DNA from: Nocardia sp. NBC_00508
GTDB taxonomy: Bacteria; Actinomycetota; Actinomycetes; Mycobacteriales; Mycobacteriaceae
DNA length: 64,000 nucleotides
Reading direction: 5' to 3'
NCBI RefSeq assembly: GCF_036346875.1
Contig: NZ_CP107852.1
Span: 5,828,001 to 5,892,000 of the forward strand
The notes beneath the pieces are model-generated. The model saw only the letters and a list, made by a program, of their open reading frames with translations. It made no database searches and was not told the origin of the DNA. A program made the position numbers and the translations under genes. Below are positions 7,912 through 15,568 of this stretch, one piece after another. Position 1 is the first letter of the stretch. Every line of letters begins with the position of its first letter.

Positions 7912-8231
7912 CCCGCCACCGTCGCGTTCGGCGACGCGGCGTGGAACTGGCGTTGCGCAGAACCTCAGCGCACCGAGTGGTTCACATCGGGTGCGGACCG
8001 CCTGCCCTGATCGGCCTGATCCCTCCGTGGTGGAATGCCGCGAGCAGCCCGAGCCGGGATCGGGACGTGCGTGCCCGTCGTCCCGAGAGCGCTGCGCACG
8101 GTGCTGTGCGGCCTGCCCTGAGTGCAACCGGAGCACCACGCCCCCAATGGAATCCGTACAGTGTGCGTTGGTCGTCGTGCGCGGAATCCAGTGGCGGCCA
8201 CGGTAGGCAGTGGCAGCGAAGGTAATGGGCG
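7912..8231. other. Gene-free interval before the EF-hand gene
   Basis: About 320 bp. Short open frames exist on both strands but have no ribosome sites, no recognisable motifs and no codon preference matching the neighbours. No hairpin or repeat stands out. GAAGG at 8218-8222 is a possible weak ribosome site for the EF-hand gene. Confidence 0.5.
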
Positions 8232-8654
8232 ATGAGTGAACGACCGGTCGATACGTTCGGGTTGTGGGATAGGGACGGCGACGGCCTCGTCTCGGTAGCG
8301 GACATCACCACCGGTATCCGGGCACTCGGCCTAGAAGTCGATGACGAAGCGGTCGAGCGGATGGTCGCCGCGGCCGACACCAACGGCGACTTCCTGGTCT
8401 CCCGTGCCGAATTCGACGCCGCGCTGGTCAGTGGCCGCATCGAGGTGACCGACGCCGACGCCGCCTTCAAGATCTTCGACGTCAACGGCGACGGCCGCAT
8501 CTCGGTCGAGGAACTCGAATCGCTCATCCGCCACGTCGGCGCGGGCCGGATCGACGAACCTGCCGATGCTTTGCTGGCCGCGGCCGACCGCGACGGCGAC
8601 GGCTATCTGTCGCTCGCGGAATTCCGCACGCTGCTCGACTTCCTGTCCCGTTGA
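8232..8654 (+). CDS. Calmodulin-like protein with four EF-hands
   Basis: 140 aa, almost entirely four EF-hand units. Calcium loops lie at residues 13-24 (DRDGDGLVSVAD), 49-60 (DTNGDFLVSRAE), 83-94 (DVNGDGRISVEE) and 119-130 (DRDGDGYLSLAE). All four have acidic residues at positions 1, 3 and 5; loops 2-4 end in Glu and loop 1 ends in Asp. No signal peptide or membrane segment is present, so it should be cytosolic. It resembles actinobacterial calerythrin/CasA-type proteins. A calcium sensor or buffer role is likely; no partner gene is adjacent. Confidence 0.9.
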   Translation: MSERPVDTFGLWDRDGDGLVSVADITTGIRALGLEVDDEAVERMVAAADTNGDFLVSRAEFDAALVSGRIEVTDADAAFKIFDVNGDGRISVEELESLIRHVGAGRIDEPADALLAAADRDGDGYLSLAEFRTLLDFLSR

Positions 8655-8969
8655 ACCGCGCCGCGGACCCGAGAAAGCCGCATGAAGGGGTAGCTGGACG
8701 TAGTTCGCCCGCAGCCCGCGCCGAGCGATGGCTGACGCAGCCGCAAGAAGGGCGTAGCCGGAGGCGTCCGTCCGTAGCCTGCGGGGCGAGCGATGACTGG
8801 CGCCTGTCGGGGCGACCTCTTACAGCTCGAGCTCGGGTCACCGCCACGAAATGGCAGGTAGGCAATCTCCTACATGTCAACTGCTCGCGGCCGTCAGCTC
8901 GGCCATGCAACTCGACATGAGTAGTCCGTCCGCAGTCGGCGCCGGGCCGTGTGGAGGCGAGGTAGCCGT
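8655..8969. other. Gene-free interval with Arg-rich imperfect repeats
   Basis: 315 bp between convergent genes. A short frame opens on a TTGA overlap with the EF-hand stop codon (8651). It contains two related segments, GCGCCGAGCGATGGCTGACGC (about 8727-8747) and GGGGCGAGCGATGACTGGCG. It recalls the junction repeats elsewhere in the window, but without a downstream gene in the same direction. No terminator is obvious. Confidence 0.35.
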
Positions 8970-9635
8970 CTATCGGCTGATCTGGTGGCGGAGGCGTTGT
9001 ACCGCGTCGTCCATGTGCTCGACGAGGAGGGCGCGAGCTCGGGCGGGCGCGGCGGTGGCGATGGCCTCCCGCAGGTCGACGTGTTCGTGGGCCTGTTCGC
9101 GGAGGTCGGGGTAGGTGGTCTGCAAGGCGCCCAGGCACATTCGCGTCTCGATCAGCAAGGTGCGGGCCGCGCGCACCAGCCGCGGGCTGGCCGCGCTCTC
9201 TACCAGAGCTTCGTGGAAGGCCTGGTCGGCGTCGGACACACCCACCGCGTCACCGCGTTCGGCGCAGGCCACCATCTCCTCGACGCTGGGTCCGAGCGCC
9301 TCGTAGGCGATCGGGCGGCGACCGTCCAGGATCAGCTCCAGTGCGCCGCATTCCAGCGCTGTCCTCGCGCGATAGATATCGATGACGTCGTCGAGTGCCA
9401 GTTCGATGACGAAGATGCCGCGGTGGCGGATGCTGTGCAGCAGGCCCTCGGACACCAGCCGCTGCATCGCCTCGCGCACCGGCCCACGCGAGACGGCGAA
9501 CTGCGCGGCCAGATCCGCTTCGCCGAGCTGCGCTCCCGGGGCGAGGCTGCCGCGCATGATCGCCTCGCGGAGCCGATCGGCGATCATCTCCGCGGTCGAC
9601 TGCCGGTTCACCGGCTCGAAATCAACGACGGACAT
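8970..9635 (-). CDS. GntR/FadR-type transcriptional regulator
   Basis: 221 aa. The N-terminal winged helix-turn-helix spans residues 12-75 (ADRLREAIMRGSLAPGAQLGEADLA, then VSRGPVREAMQRL). A C-terminal FCD ligand-binding domain carries the His/Asp metal-site pattern (DADQAFHEALVESAASPRL and the HEHVDLREAI region). FadR-type GntR proteins usually bind a carboxylic-acid inducer. It is the last gene of a minus-strand operon with two Asp/Glu racemase-family genes, whose last 14 bp it overlaps. TTGTNGACAA palindromes in two nearby divergent promoters are probable binding sites. Confidence 0.9.
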   Translation of the reverse strand: MSVVDFEPVNRQSTAEMIADRLREAIMRGSLAPGAQLGEADLAAQFAVSRGPVREAMQRLVSEGLLHSIRHRGIFVIELALDDVIDIYRARTALECGALELILDGRRPIAYEALGPSVEEMVACAERGDAVGVSDADQAFHEALVESAASPRLVRAARTLLIETRMCLGALQTTYPDLREQAHEHVDLREAIATAAPARARALLVEHMDDAVQRLRHQISR

Positions 9636-10353
9636 CGATCTGCCTTTCCGCGAACAAGCTGCCGAGCCCGGGGGCGACCGGCTCGGCGCCGACCAGCCGC
9701 AGGCCCGCCCAGATCGTGACCTGATTGGCTGTCAGCACCGGTTTTCCCAGCGTAGCTTCCAGGTCCGGCAGCACCGCCATGGTGTGCATGGCGGTGTCGG
9801 GAATGAGCAGCGCCTGCGCGTCCGGGTGGTCGTTGTCGGCGGCCAGCCGCAGCACCTGGGGCGGAGTGAGCGTGCCGACCTCGGCGGCGGTGTCGATACC
9901 CGCGCTGGACATCGAGACGACGTCGATGCCCGCGTCCGCGAGGAACTCCACGAACAGCTGGGCGACCTCGTCGGGATAGCTGGCCGCGATCGCGACGGCG
10001 TGCAGCCCGAGCGCGTGCACGGCGTCGGCGAACGCGAGACTGGTGCTGGTGGCGGGCACGCCCGCGACCTCGGCCAGTGCGCGCACCTGCTCGCGAGCGC
10101 CCGCGGGTCCGTAGACGAAGCTGCCGGAGGTGCAGGCCCAGACCACCGCCGCGGGCCGGTGCCGGGCGAGCAGTGCCGCGCCGACGCGCAACTTCTCCGG
10201 GCTGCCCAGCTCGAGCAGTTCGGGGACGGCGTGCAGATCGGTGCCGTAGATGTGCGCTACCGGAAGGTGCGCGCCGAGTGCCGCCGCCGCGAGCGGGTAG
10301 TCGTCCTCGGCCGCGTGGTCGGGGTAGATGAAGCCGACGGTGGGTGCCTGCAT
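9622..10353 (-). CDS. Asp/Glu racemase-superfamily protein, maleate isomerase-like, lacking the second Cys
   Basis: 243 aa. It is a paralogue of the next gene upstream, with the same fold and closing signature (GKPVLTANQVTIWAGLR against GKPVLTANQLTMWACLG). The first catalytic cysteine is kept in VVWACTSGSF (C74). The second, expected in a V-S-C-T motif, is replaced by LLIPDTAMH (D186 region). Maleate isomerases and Asp/Glu racemases use both cysteines; arylmalonate decarboxylase-like members use one. The activity may therefore be decarboxylation, a different isomerisation, or a non-catalytic partner role. It starts 14 bp after the upstream paralogue ends. Confidence 0.82.
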   Translation of the reverse strand: MQAPTVGFIYPDHAAEDDYPLAAAALGAHLPVAHIYGTDLHAVPELLELGSPEKLRVGAALLARHRPAAVVWACTSGSFVYGPAGAREQVRALAEVAGVPATSTSLAFADAVHALGLHAVAIAASYPDEVAQLFVEFLADAGIDVVSMSSAGIDTAAEVGTLTPPQVLRLAADNDHPDAQALLIPDTAMHTMAVLPDLEATLGKPVLTANQVTIWAGLRLVGAEPVAPGLGSLFAERQIDVRR

Positions 10354-10367
10354 GCGATGTTCTTCCT

Positions 10368-11108
10368 TCAGAAAACGTTGAGTAGCCATTTGCCCGGACC
10401 CATCGTCGGCAGCTTCATCCGGCCGAGGCAGGCCCACATGGTGAGCTGGTTGGCGGTGAGTACGGGTTTGCCGAGCGCCTGTTCCAGCGGCTCGATGAGG
10501 TCGTAGGTCGGCAGATTGGTACAGCTGACGAAGATGGCCTGGGCGGCGGGATCGTCGGCGCCCACGATGCGTTCGGCGATGGTGCGGTAGCTGACCTTCC
10601 AGATGCCGCCGCCGAGCCCGAGGTGATCGGAGCGCACCACCGCGCACCCGGCTTCGGCGAGGAATTCGTGCAGCCGGTGCGTGAGGATCTCGTCATAGGG
10701 GGTGAGGACCGAGATCCGGGTGAGATCCAGATGGCGGATCGCCTCCAGCAGCGCGCCCGACGTGGTGACCGCGTCCTGGGCCCCGGTACGGCAGATGGTG
10801 TCGCGCAACGACTTCTCGTAGGCGAGCCCCTTGATGAAGCTGCCCGACGTGCACAGGTAGGCCACCACCTCGGGCTCCACGTGCAACACGTTGCGGGTGG
10901 CCGCGGTGAGGTGCGCGGCATCGGATACCAGCTCGGCCATCTCCAGCGAGACCGGGACCGGTTCATAGGGAGTGCGAGCCAGATGCAGGCTCACCTCCAA
11001 GGGCGCCCAGCGCCACAGCTCCCGTTCGAGTGCGAGATCGAACGGAGCGATGATCCCGATACCCCGCTGCGCGACGGGGCCATCGAGATCGGGAAAGCTC
11101 AAGTCCAC
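10368..11108 (-). CDS. Maleate cis-trans isomerase / Asp-Glu racemase family enzyme
   Basis: 246 aa. Both cysteines of the two-domain racemase fold are present: C86 in YLCTSGSFIKG and C196 in IFVSCTNLPTYD. This pattern fits maleate isomerase, which converts maleate to fumarate, or a racemase of a related acid. The GTG start at 11108 follows GAGAGGGG at about 5 nt. It is the first gene of the minus-strand operon with its single-Cys paralogue and the GntR regulator, and is divergent from a 2-hydroxyacid dehydrogenase. Confidence 0.85.
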   Translation of the reverse strand: MDLSFPDLDGPVAQRGIGIIAPFDLALERELWRWAPLEVSLHLARTPYEPVPVSLEMAELVSDAAHLTAATRNVLHVEPEVVAYLCTSGSFIKGLAYEKSLRDTICRTGAQDAVTTSGALLEAIRHLDLTRISVLTPYDEILTHRLHEFLAEAGCAVVRSDHLGLGGGIWKVSYRTIAERIVGADDPAAQAIFVSCTNLPTYDLIEPLEQALGKPVLTANQLTMWACLGRMKLPTMGPGKWLLNVF

Positions 11109-11156
11109 TGGGGCCCCTCTCGCGCTTCAGCCGGGACGACCTCCGAACACGATCGG

Positions 11157-11168
11157 ATTGTTGACAAT
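11157..11168. promoter_or_regulatory. GntR operator candidate 1
   Basis: ATTGTTGACAAT, near-perfect dyad, in the 87-bp divergent promoter between the maleate isomerase-like gene and the 2-hydroxyacid dehydrogenase. It fits the FadR-subfamily core TNGTNNNACNA. A second copy differing by one base is at 15489-15500. Confidence 0.65.
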
Positions 11169-11183
11169 CATACGATGTGATCT

Positions 11184-11189
11184 TAGTGT
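11184..11189 (+). promoter_or_regulatory. Putative -10 element for leaderless dehydrogenase mRNA
   Basis: TAGTGT ends 6 nt before the GTG start at 11196. The GntR palindrome lies 15 bp upstream, overlapping the -35 region, which fits repression. Confidence 0.5.
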
Positions 11190-11195
11190 GTCAAT

Positions 11196-12161
11196 GTGGA
11201 ACAGGGCCCAATTGTCACCGTCCTGCACAGTGACAGTGTGCCCGATGTCGAACACATGGCCCGGGTGGAAGGCCGCGCCACTGTTCGGTACACGGAGGCC
11301 TCCGGCCTCGCGGACGCCCTGCGCGGGGCGGAAGTGTTGTTCGTCTACGACTTTCGCACGCGCGCTCTGCCCGACGCATGGCATGCGGCAGACCGGCTGC
11401 GCTGGCTACACATGGGGTCGACCGGCGTCGACCCGGCAATGTTTCCCGAGTTGCGGACGAGTGATGTGGTGGTAACCAATACCCGCGGCGTCTTCGACGT
11501 GGCGATCGCCGAATACGTGCTCGGACAGATTCTCGGCTTCGCCAAGGACCTCTCCGGATCGCTGCTGTTGCAGCAGCGGCACGAGTGGCGACATCGGGAA
11601 TCCGAACGCGTCGCGGGAGCCAGTGCGCTGATCGTGGGCACCGGCTCGATCGGACGCCACATCGCCCGCTTGCTGCGTGCGGTCGGAATGACGGTACGGG
11701 CGGTGGGCAGGCGGGAGTGTGTCACGGACCCGGATTTCGGCACCGTCGCCACCGATCTGCACGCCGAACTGTGCCGGGCCGACTACGTCATCGCGATCGC
11801 CCCGCTGACCGAGCAGACCAGAGATATGTTCGACGCCACCGCTTTCGCCGCGATGCGGCCACACGCCAGGTTTGTGAACGTCGGCCGTGGGGAACTCGTT
11901 GTGACCGACGATCTCGTCGCCGCGTTGCGCACCGGATCGATCGCCGCCGCGGCGCTCGATGTGGTGAACCCCGAGCCTCTCCCGGCCGATCACCCCCTGT
12001 GGGAACTGCCGAATGTCCGGATCACCCCGCACAACTCCGGTGACGTCATCGGATGGCGGACCGAGATCGTCACCATGTTCGCCGAGAACTTCGACAAATG
12101 GATCACCGGACGCCCGCTGGACAACGTGGTCGACAAAAGGCTGGGGTACGTGCCCGGCTGA
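11196..12161 (+). CDS. D-isomer-specific 2-hydroxyacid dehydrogenase
   Basis: 321 aa. The NAD-binding GTGSIGRHIARLLRAVGMTV lies near residue 148. The catalytic sequence shows NVGRGELV (Arg, near 230), NPEPLPADHPLWELPNVRITPH (Glu, then His near 285) and substrate-loop residues MGSTGVD near 74. The family reduces 2-keto acids to D-2-hydroxy acids or runs in reverse. It is followed 12 bp later by an amidase in the same direction. Substrate unknown; it sits in the GntR-linked acid/amide island. Confidence 0.9.
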   Translation: MEQGPIVTVLHSDSVPDVEHMARVEGRATVRYTEASGLADALRGAEVLFVYDFRTRALPDAWHAADRLRWLHMGSTGVDPAMFPELRTSDVVVTNTRGVFDVAIAEYVLGQILGFAKDLSGSLLLQQRHEWRHRESERVAGASALIVGTGSIGRHIARLLRAVGMTVRAVGRRECVTDPDFGTVATDLHAELCRADYVIAIAPLTEQTRDMFDATAFAAMRPHARFVNVGRGELVVTDDLVAALRTGSIAAAALDVVNPEPLPADHPLWELPNVRITPHNSGDVIGWRTEIVTMFAENFDKWITGRPLDNVVDKRLGYVPG

Positions 12162-12173
12162 AGGAGCCCATCC

Positions 12174-13574
12174 ATGAGCTACCCCGATATGAACATTCCC
12201 ACCGACCCGACCGCGATGACGGCGGTCGAGCTGGTCTCCTCCTACGCGGCGGGCGCCCTGTCACCCGTCGAGGCGACCGAGGCGATCCTGCGGGCGATCA
12301 CCGACCGCGACGCCGCGCTCAACGCGTTCTGCCTCGTAGATCCCGATCGTGCCCTGGTGCAGGCGAAGGATTCCGAGGCGCGCTGGCAGTCCGGCCACGC
12401 CCGCGGACTGCTGGACGGCGTACCGATCTCGCTCAAGGACGTCTTCCTGACCGAGGGCTGGCCCACCCGGCGCGGGTCCACCTCGATCGACCCCGCCGGC
12501 CCGTGGCCGGTGGACAGCCCCGTGGCGGCTCGGCTGCGCGAGGACGGCATGGTGTTCCTGGGCAAGACCACCACTCCGGAGATCGCGTGGAAGGCAGTCA
12601 CCGACAGCCCGTTGACCGGCATCACCCGCAATCCGGCCGACCCGTCCACCACCGCGGGCGGATCCTCCGGCGGCAGCGCCGCGGCCGTCGCGGCGGGCAT
12701 GGGCCCGGTCTCGGTGGGCACCGATGGCGGTGGCAGCGTGCGCATTCCGGCCGCGTTCTGCGGCATCGTGGGCTTCAAGCCCACCTATGGCCGGATTCCG
12801 CTCTACCCGGCCAGTCCCTTCGGTCCGCTGGCGCACGCGGGCCCGATGACCCGCACCGTCGAGGACGCGGCGCTGCTGATGGACATCCTGTCGCTCCCCG
12901 ATCCGCGCGACCCCACCGCGCTTGCTCCCACGATCACCGCGTTCCGCGCCGAGATGCAGCGCGACGTGCGCGGACTGCGCGTGGCGTATTCGCCGACGCT
13001 CGGCTACGCCGACGTGGACGCCGACGTCGAGGCGGTCGTGGACGCGGCGGTGGCCCGCCTCGCCGAGGCCGAACTGGGCGTCAGCGCCGCCGATCCCGGT
13101 TTCGGCGATCCGCGCGAAGCCTTCGAACTGCTCTGGGCGGCAGGGGCGGCCACCATGCTGTCCGGCTTCCCGGCAGGGACGCGCGAGCGGGTGGACCCGG
13201 GACTGCTCGCGGTGTGGGAGCGCGGTGAAACCGTCAGCGCGGTCGACTATCTCGCCGCCCGCAACGTGGCGGCGCAGCTCGGCATCGCTATGGGCGCGTT
13301 CCACACCGACTACGACGTCCTGATCACTCCGACCGTGCCGATTCCCGCGTTTGCGGCGGGCCACGACGTGCCGCCCGGCAGCGGGCTGCATCACTGGGCG
13401 GAGTGGACGCCGTTCACCTATCCGTTCAACCTCACCCAGCAGCCCGCGATCAGCATCCCGGTGGGCACCACCCCTGCGGGTCTTCCAGTGGGACTGCAGA
13501 TCATCGGTCCGCGTCACTCCGACGATTTGGTGCTGGCGGTAGCCCGCTACGCCGAATTCGTGCTGGCGTCATGA
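12174..13574 (+). CDS. Amidase (amidase-signature family)
   Basis: 466 aa with the full amidase signature. The catalytic Lys is K88 in PISLKDV, the cis-Ser is S164 in AGGSSGGSAA, and the nucleophile is S188 in GTDGGGSVRIP. The C-terminal part has the usual YPFNLTQQPAISIPVG block. These enzymes hydrolyse carboxamides to acid plus ammonia, but relatives also act on ureas or esters. It lies directly behind the 2-hydroxyacid dehydrogenase and ends at a bidirectional terminator. In context it may release a dicarboxylic or amino acid from an amide. Confidence 0.92.
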   Translation: MSYPDMNIPTDPTAMTAVELVSSYAAGALSPVEATEAILRAITDRDAALNAFCLVDPDRALVQAKDSEARWQSGHARGLLDGVPISLKDVFLTEGWPTRRGSTSIDPAGPWPVDSPVAARLREDGMVFLGKTTTPEIAWKAVTDSPLTGITRNPADPSTTAGGSSGGSAAAVAAGMGPVSVGTDGGGSVRIPAAFCGIVGFKPTYGRIPLYPASPFGPLAHAGPMTRTVEDAALLMDILSLPDPRDPTALAPTITAFRAEMQRDVRGLRVAYSPTLGYADVDADVEAVVDAAVARLAEAELGVSAADPGFGDPREAFELLWAAGAATMLSGFPAGTRERVDPGLLAVWERGETVSAVDYLAARNVAAQLGIAMGAFHTDYDVLITPTVPIPAFAAGHDVPPGSGLHHWAEWTPFTYPFNLTQQPAISIPVGTTPAGLPVGLQIIGPRHSDDLVLAVARYAEFVLAS

Positions 13575-13579
13575 CCGAC

Positions 13580-13611
13580 GAGTGGCCCCGCGCAGTGCCG
13601 CGGGGCCACTC
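13580..13611. terminator. Bidirectional stem-loop between convergent genes
   Basis: A perfect 13-bp stem, GAGTGGCCCCGCG at 13580-13592 with its complement at 13599-13611, around a 6-nt loop. It lies between the amidase stop and the end of the opposing DUF3830 gene. No long T-tract follows on either strand, so it is a GC-type terminator or RNA-stabilising stem. Confidence 0.7.
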
Positions 13612-13620
13612 GGTCGTGGG

Positions 13621-14115
13621 TCAGGCGCGAGCGAAGGCGAGTGCTTCGCCTTGAACCCCATGCAACCACAGGGCGTTACACGCTGCGGCCATCTCGGTCA
13701 GGCCTTCCTCGATCGTGGCGAAGACATTGCCCGGCACCCAGCCGAGATCGCCATTGATCAGCAGATTGTTGCGGCCGTAGAAGAGCGCGAGGTCGGTGGC
13801 GCCGCGCTCGTGCTCGGCCGCGGAGCCGGGTTCGTAGCCGTAGGCCGGATTGCCGATCTCCCACGATTCGAAATCGAACAGGCACACGTCGCCGGGGATC
13901 GGCGTGACGGTCGGGTTCTCCCGATGCGGGGCCGCGTCGATCCGGGGGAGCAGGGTGTACACCTCGTTGCGGGCGTACTTGGCGTGGAACGCGTCGCCTT
14001 CCTGCGGCAGCGCGTTCCACACCGCCGCACAGGTGCGCGGCGCCTCCGCGTCGAGCAGACGGGCGCGGCAGGTCACCGCGGCCTTGGTGAGGGAGATGGT
14101 GATGTAGCGGGCCAT
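13621..14115 (-). CDS. DUF3830 family protein
   Basis: 164 aa beginning MARYITISLTKAAVTCRARL, the DUF3830 (cyclophilin-like fold) opening. The family blocks TCAAVWNALP, GDVCLFDFESWEIGN and YGRNNLLINGDLGWVPGNVFATI follow. The ATG at 14115 is preceded by AGGAAGCAGGACC. Members typically sit in clusters with amidases, hydantoinase/racemase-family proteins and dehydrogenases, as here, but no activity is established. It is downstream of the aminotransferase on the same strand. Confidence 0.85.
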   Translation of the reverse strand: MARYITISLTKAAVTCRARLLDAEAPRTCAAVWNALPQEGDAFHAKYARNEVYTLLPRIDAAPHRENPTVTPIPGDVCLFDFESWEIGNPAYGYEPGSAAEHERGATDLALFYGRNNLLINGDLGWVPGNVFATIEEGLTEMAAACNALWLHGVQGEALAFARA

Positions 14116-14190
14116 GCGGTCCTGCTTCCTGATCATCGGTGCCCGCCGGGCGGGCAAGACGGGGTCGGGATACCGGCGGTGGTCACCGGG

Positions 14191-15432
14191 CTACAGCTCC
14201 GCGAGGACCTCCGACCAGATCGCGAGCGCGTCCTCGATCTGAGTATCGGTCACGATCAGCGGCGGAATCATCCGCACCACGTTCATCTGCGCGCCGCAGG
14301 TCAGCAGCAGCAGCCCCTTGCCCACCGCGGCGCGTTGCGCGGCCGCGGCGGTGACCGGATCGGGTTCGCCGGTGGGCGTGGTGAATTCGGCGCCCGCCAT
14401 CAGCCCCAGACCGCGGACGTCGCCGATCGCCTTGGTGGCGCTCTCGCGCAGCCCGCGCAGCAGCTGCGCGCCCCTGGCCGCGGCATTCGCCACCAGCCCT
14501 TCGGATTCGATGACATCGAGCGTGGCGATCGCTGCCGCGCACGCCACCGCGTTGCCGCCGTAGGTGCCGCCTTGCGAGCCGGGCCACGCCCGCGCCATCA
14601 GCTCGCGCGGTGCCGCTATGCCGGACAGCGGGAACCCGCTGGCCAGCCCTTTCGCGATGGTGATCACGTCGGGCCGGACGTCGAAGTGCTGATGGCCGAA
14701 GAACTTTCCGGTGCGCCCGAAGCCGGTCTGGATCTCGTCGAAGACCAGCAGGATGCCGTGCCGGTCCGCGCGTTCGCGCAGTCCGCGGAAGAACTCGGTG
14801 TTGCCGGGGATGTAGCCGCCCTCGCCGAGCACGGGCTCCACGAGGAACGCGGCGGTCTCGGCGGGCGAGGTGAGCGTGGTGAACAGGTAGTCGAGTTCGC
14901 GCAGCGCGAAGGCGGTGGCCTCCCGCTCGCTCCAGCCGTAGCGGAACGCGGTGGGGAAGGGGGCGACGTGCACCCCCGACATGAGCGGGCTGAATCCGGC
15001 GGAGAACCGGGTGCCGGAGGTCGTCATCGTGGCGGCGGCGACGGTGCGGCCGTGGAAACCGCCGTGGAACACGATGACGTTCGGCCGTCCGGTCGCCTGG
15101 CGCACCAGCCGCAGGGCCGCCTCGACCGCCTCGCTACCGGAATTGGCGAAGAACAGCGCGTCCAACCCCTCCGGCAGCACCGCACCGAGCCGCTCGGTGA
15201 GTTCCAGCAGCGGCCGGTGCAAGACGGTCGTGTACTGGCCGTGGATCAGCGAGGCGACCTGCGCTTGCGCCGCCGCCACGACATGCGGGTGGCAGTGGCC
15301 CGTGCTGGTCACCCCGATACCGGCGGTGAAGTCCAGGTATCGGCGTCCGTCGGTGTCGTAGAGATAGCACCCCGCGCCGTGGTCGACGGTCACTGGAGTG
15401 GCTTGTTTCAGGACGGGCGATAGCTCGGTCAT
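14191..15432 (-). CDS. Class III aminotransferase (4-aminobutyrate/omega-amino acid type)
   Basis: 413 aa. Class III signature LLVFDEIQTGFGRTGKFF near 228-245, PLP-binding lysine K261 in TIAKGLASGFPL, phosphate-binding NSGSEAVEAALR near 97 and GGFHGRT near 124. The size and motifs fit GABA, beta-alanine or similar omega-amino-acid transaminases that yield a semialdehyde. The adjacent divergent gene is a succinate-semialdehyde-type dehydrogenase, which supports a two-step route from an omega-amino acid to a dicarboxylate. Confidence 0.9.
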   Translation of the reverse strand: MTELSPVLKQATPVTVDHGAGCYLYDTDGRRYLDFTAGIGVTSTGHCHPHVVAAAQAQVASLIHGQYTTVLHRPLLELTERLGAVLPEGLDALFFANSGSEAVEAALRLVRQATGRPNVIVFHGGFHGRTVAAATMTTSGTRFSAGFSPLMSGVHVAPFPTAFRYGWSEREATAFALRELDYLFTTLTSPAETAAFLVEPVLGEGGYIPGNTEFFRGLRERADRHGILLVFDEIQTGFGRTGKFFGHQHFDVRPDVITIAKGLASGFPLSGIAAPRELMARAWPGSQGGTYGGNAVACAAAIATLDVIESEGLVANAAARGAQLLRGLRESATKAIGDVRGLGLMAGAEFTTPTGEPDPVTAAAAQRAAVGKGLLLLTCGAQMNVVRMIPPLIVTDTQIEDALAIWSEVLAEL

Positions 15433-15473
15433 GGTGATTCGCCTCCCGGAGCGGGTGGGATGAGATGCCGCCA

Positions 15474-15500
15474 ATTGTCTATTGTCGGATTGTCGACAAT
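15474..15500. promoter_or_regulatory. GntR operator candidate 2
   Basis: ATTGTCGACAAT at 15489-15500 is a perfect palindrome and differs by one base from the site at 11157. Two extra ATTGTC half-sites lie at 15474-15486. It is in the divergent promoter of the aminotransferase and semialdehyde dehydrogenase genes, so one GntR regulator probably controls both halves of the island. Confidence 0.68.
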
Positions 15501-15568
15501 ATGCATAACATGGCCGCACGGGTCGCAGCAATGGCCGAACGCTGCGCGGTCGAGAGGAGCCACCGACG

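Noticed and set aside
13582..15423. A 613-codon plus-strand frame opposite DUF3830 and the aminotransferase
   Set aside because: Both minus-strand genes have complete catalytic signatures; this frame is their codon-position shadow.
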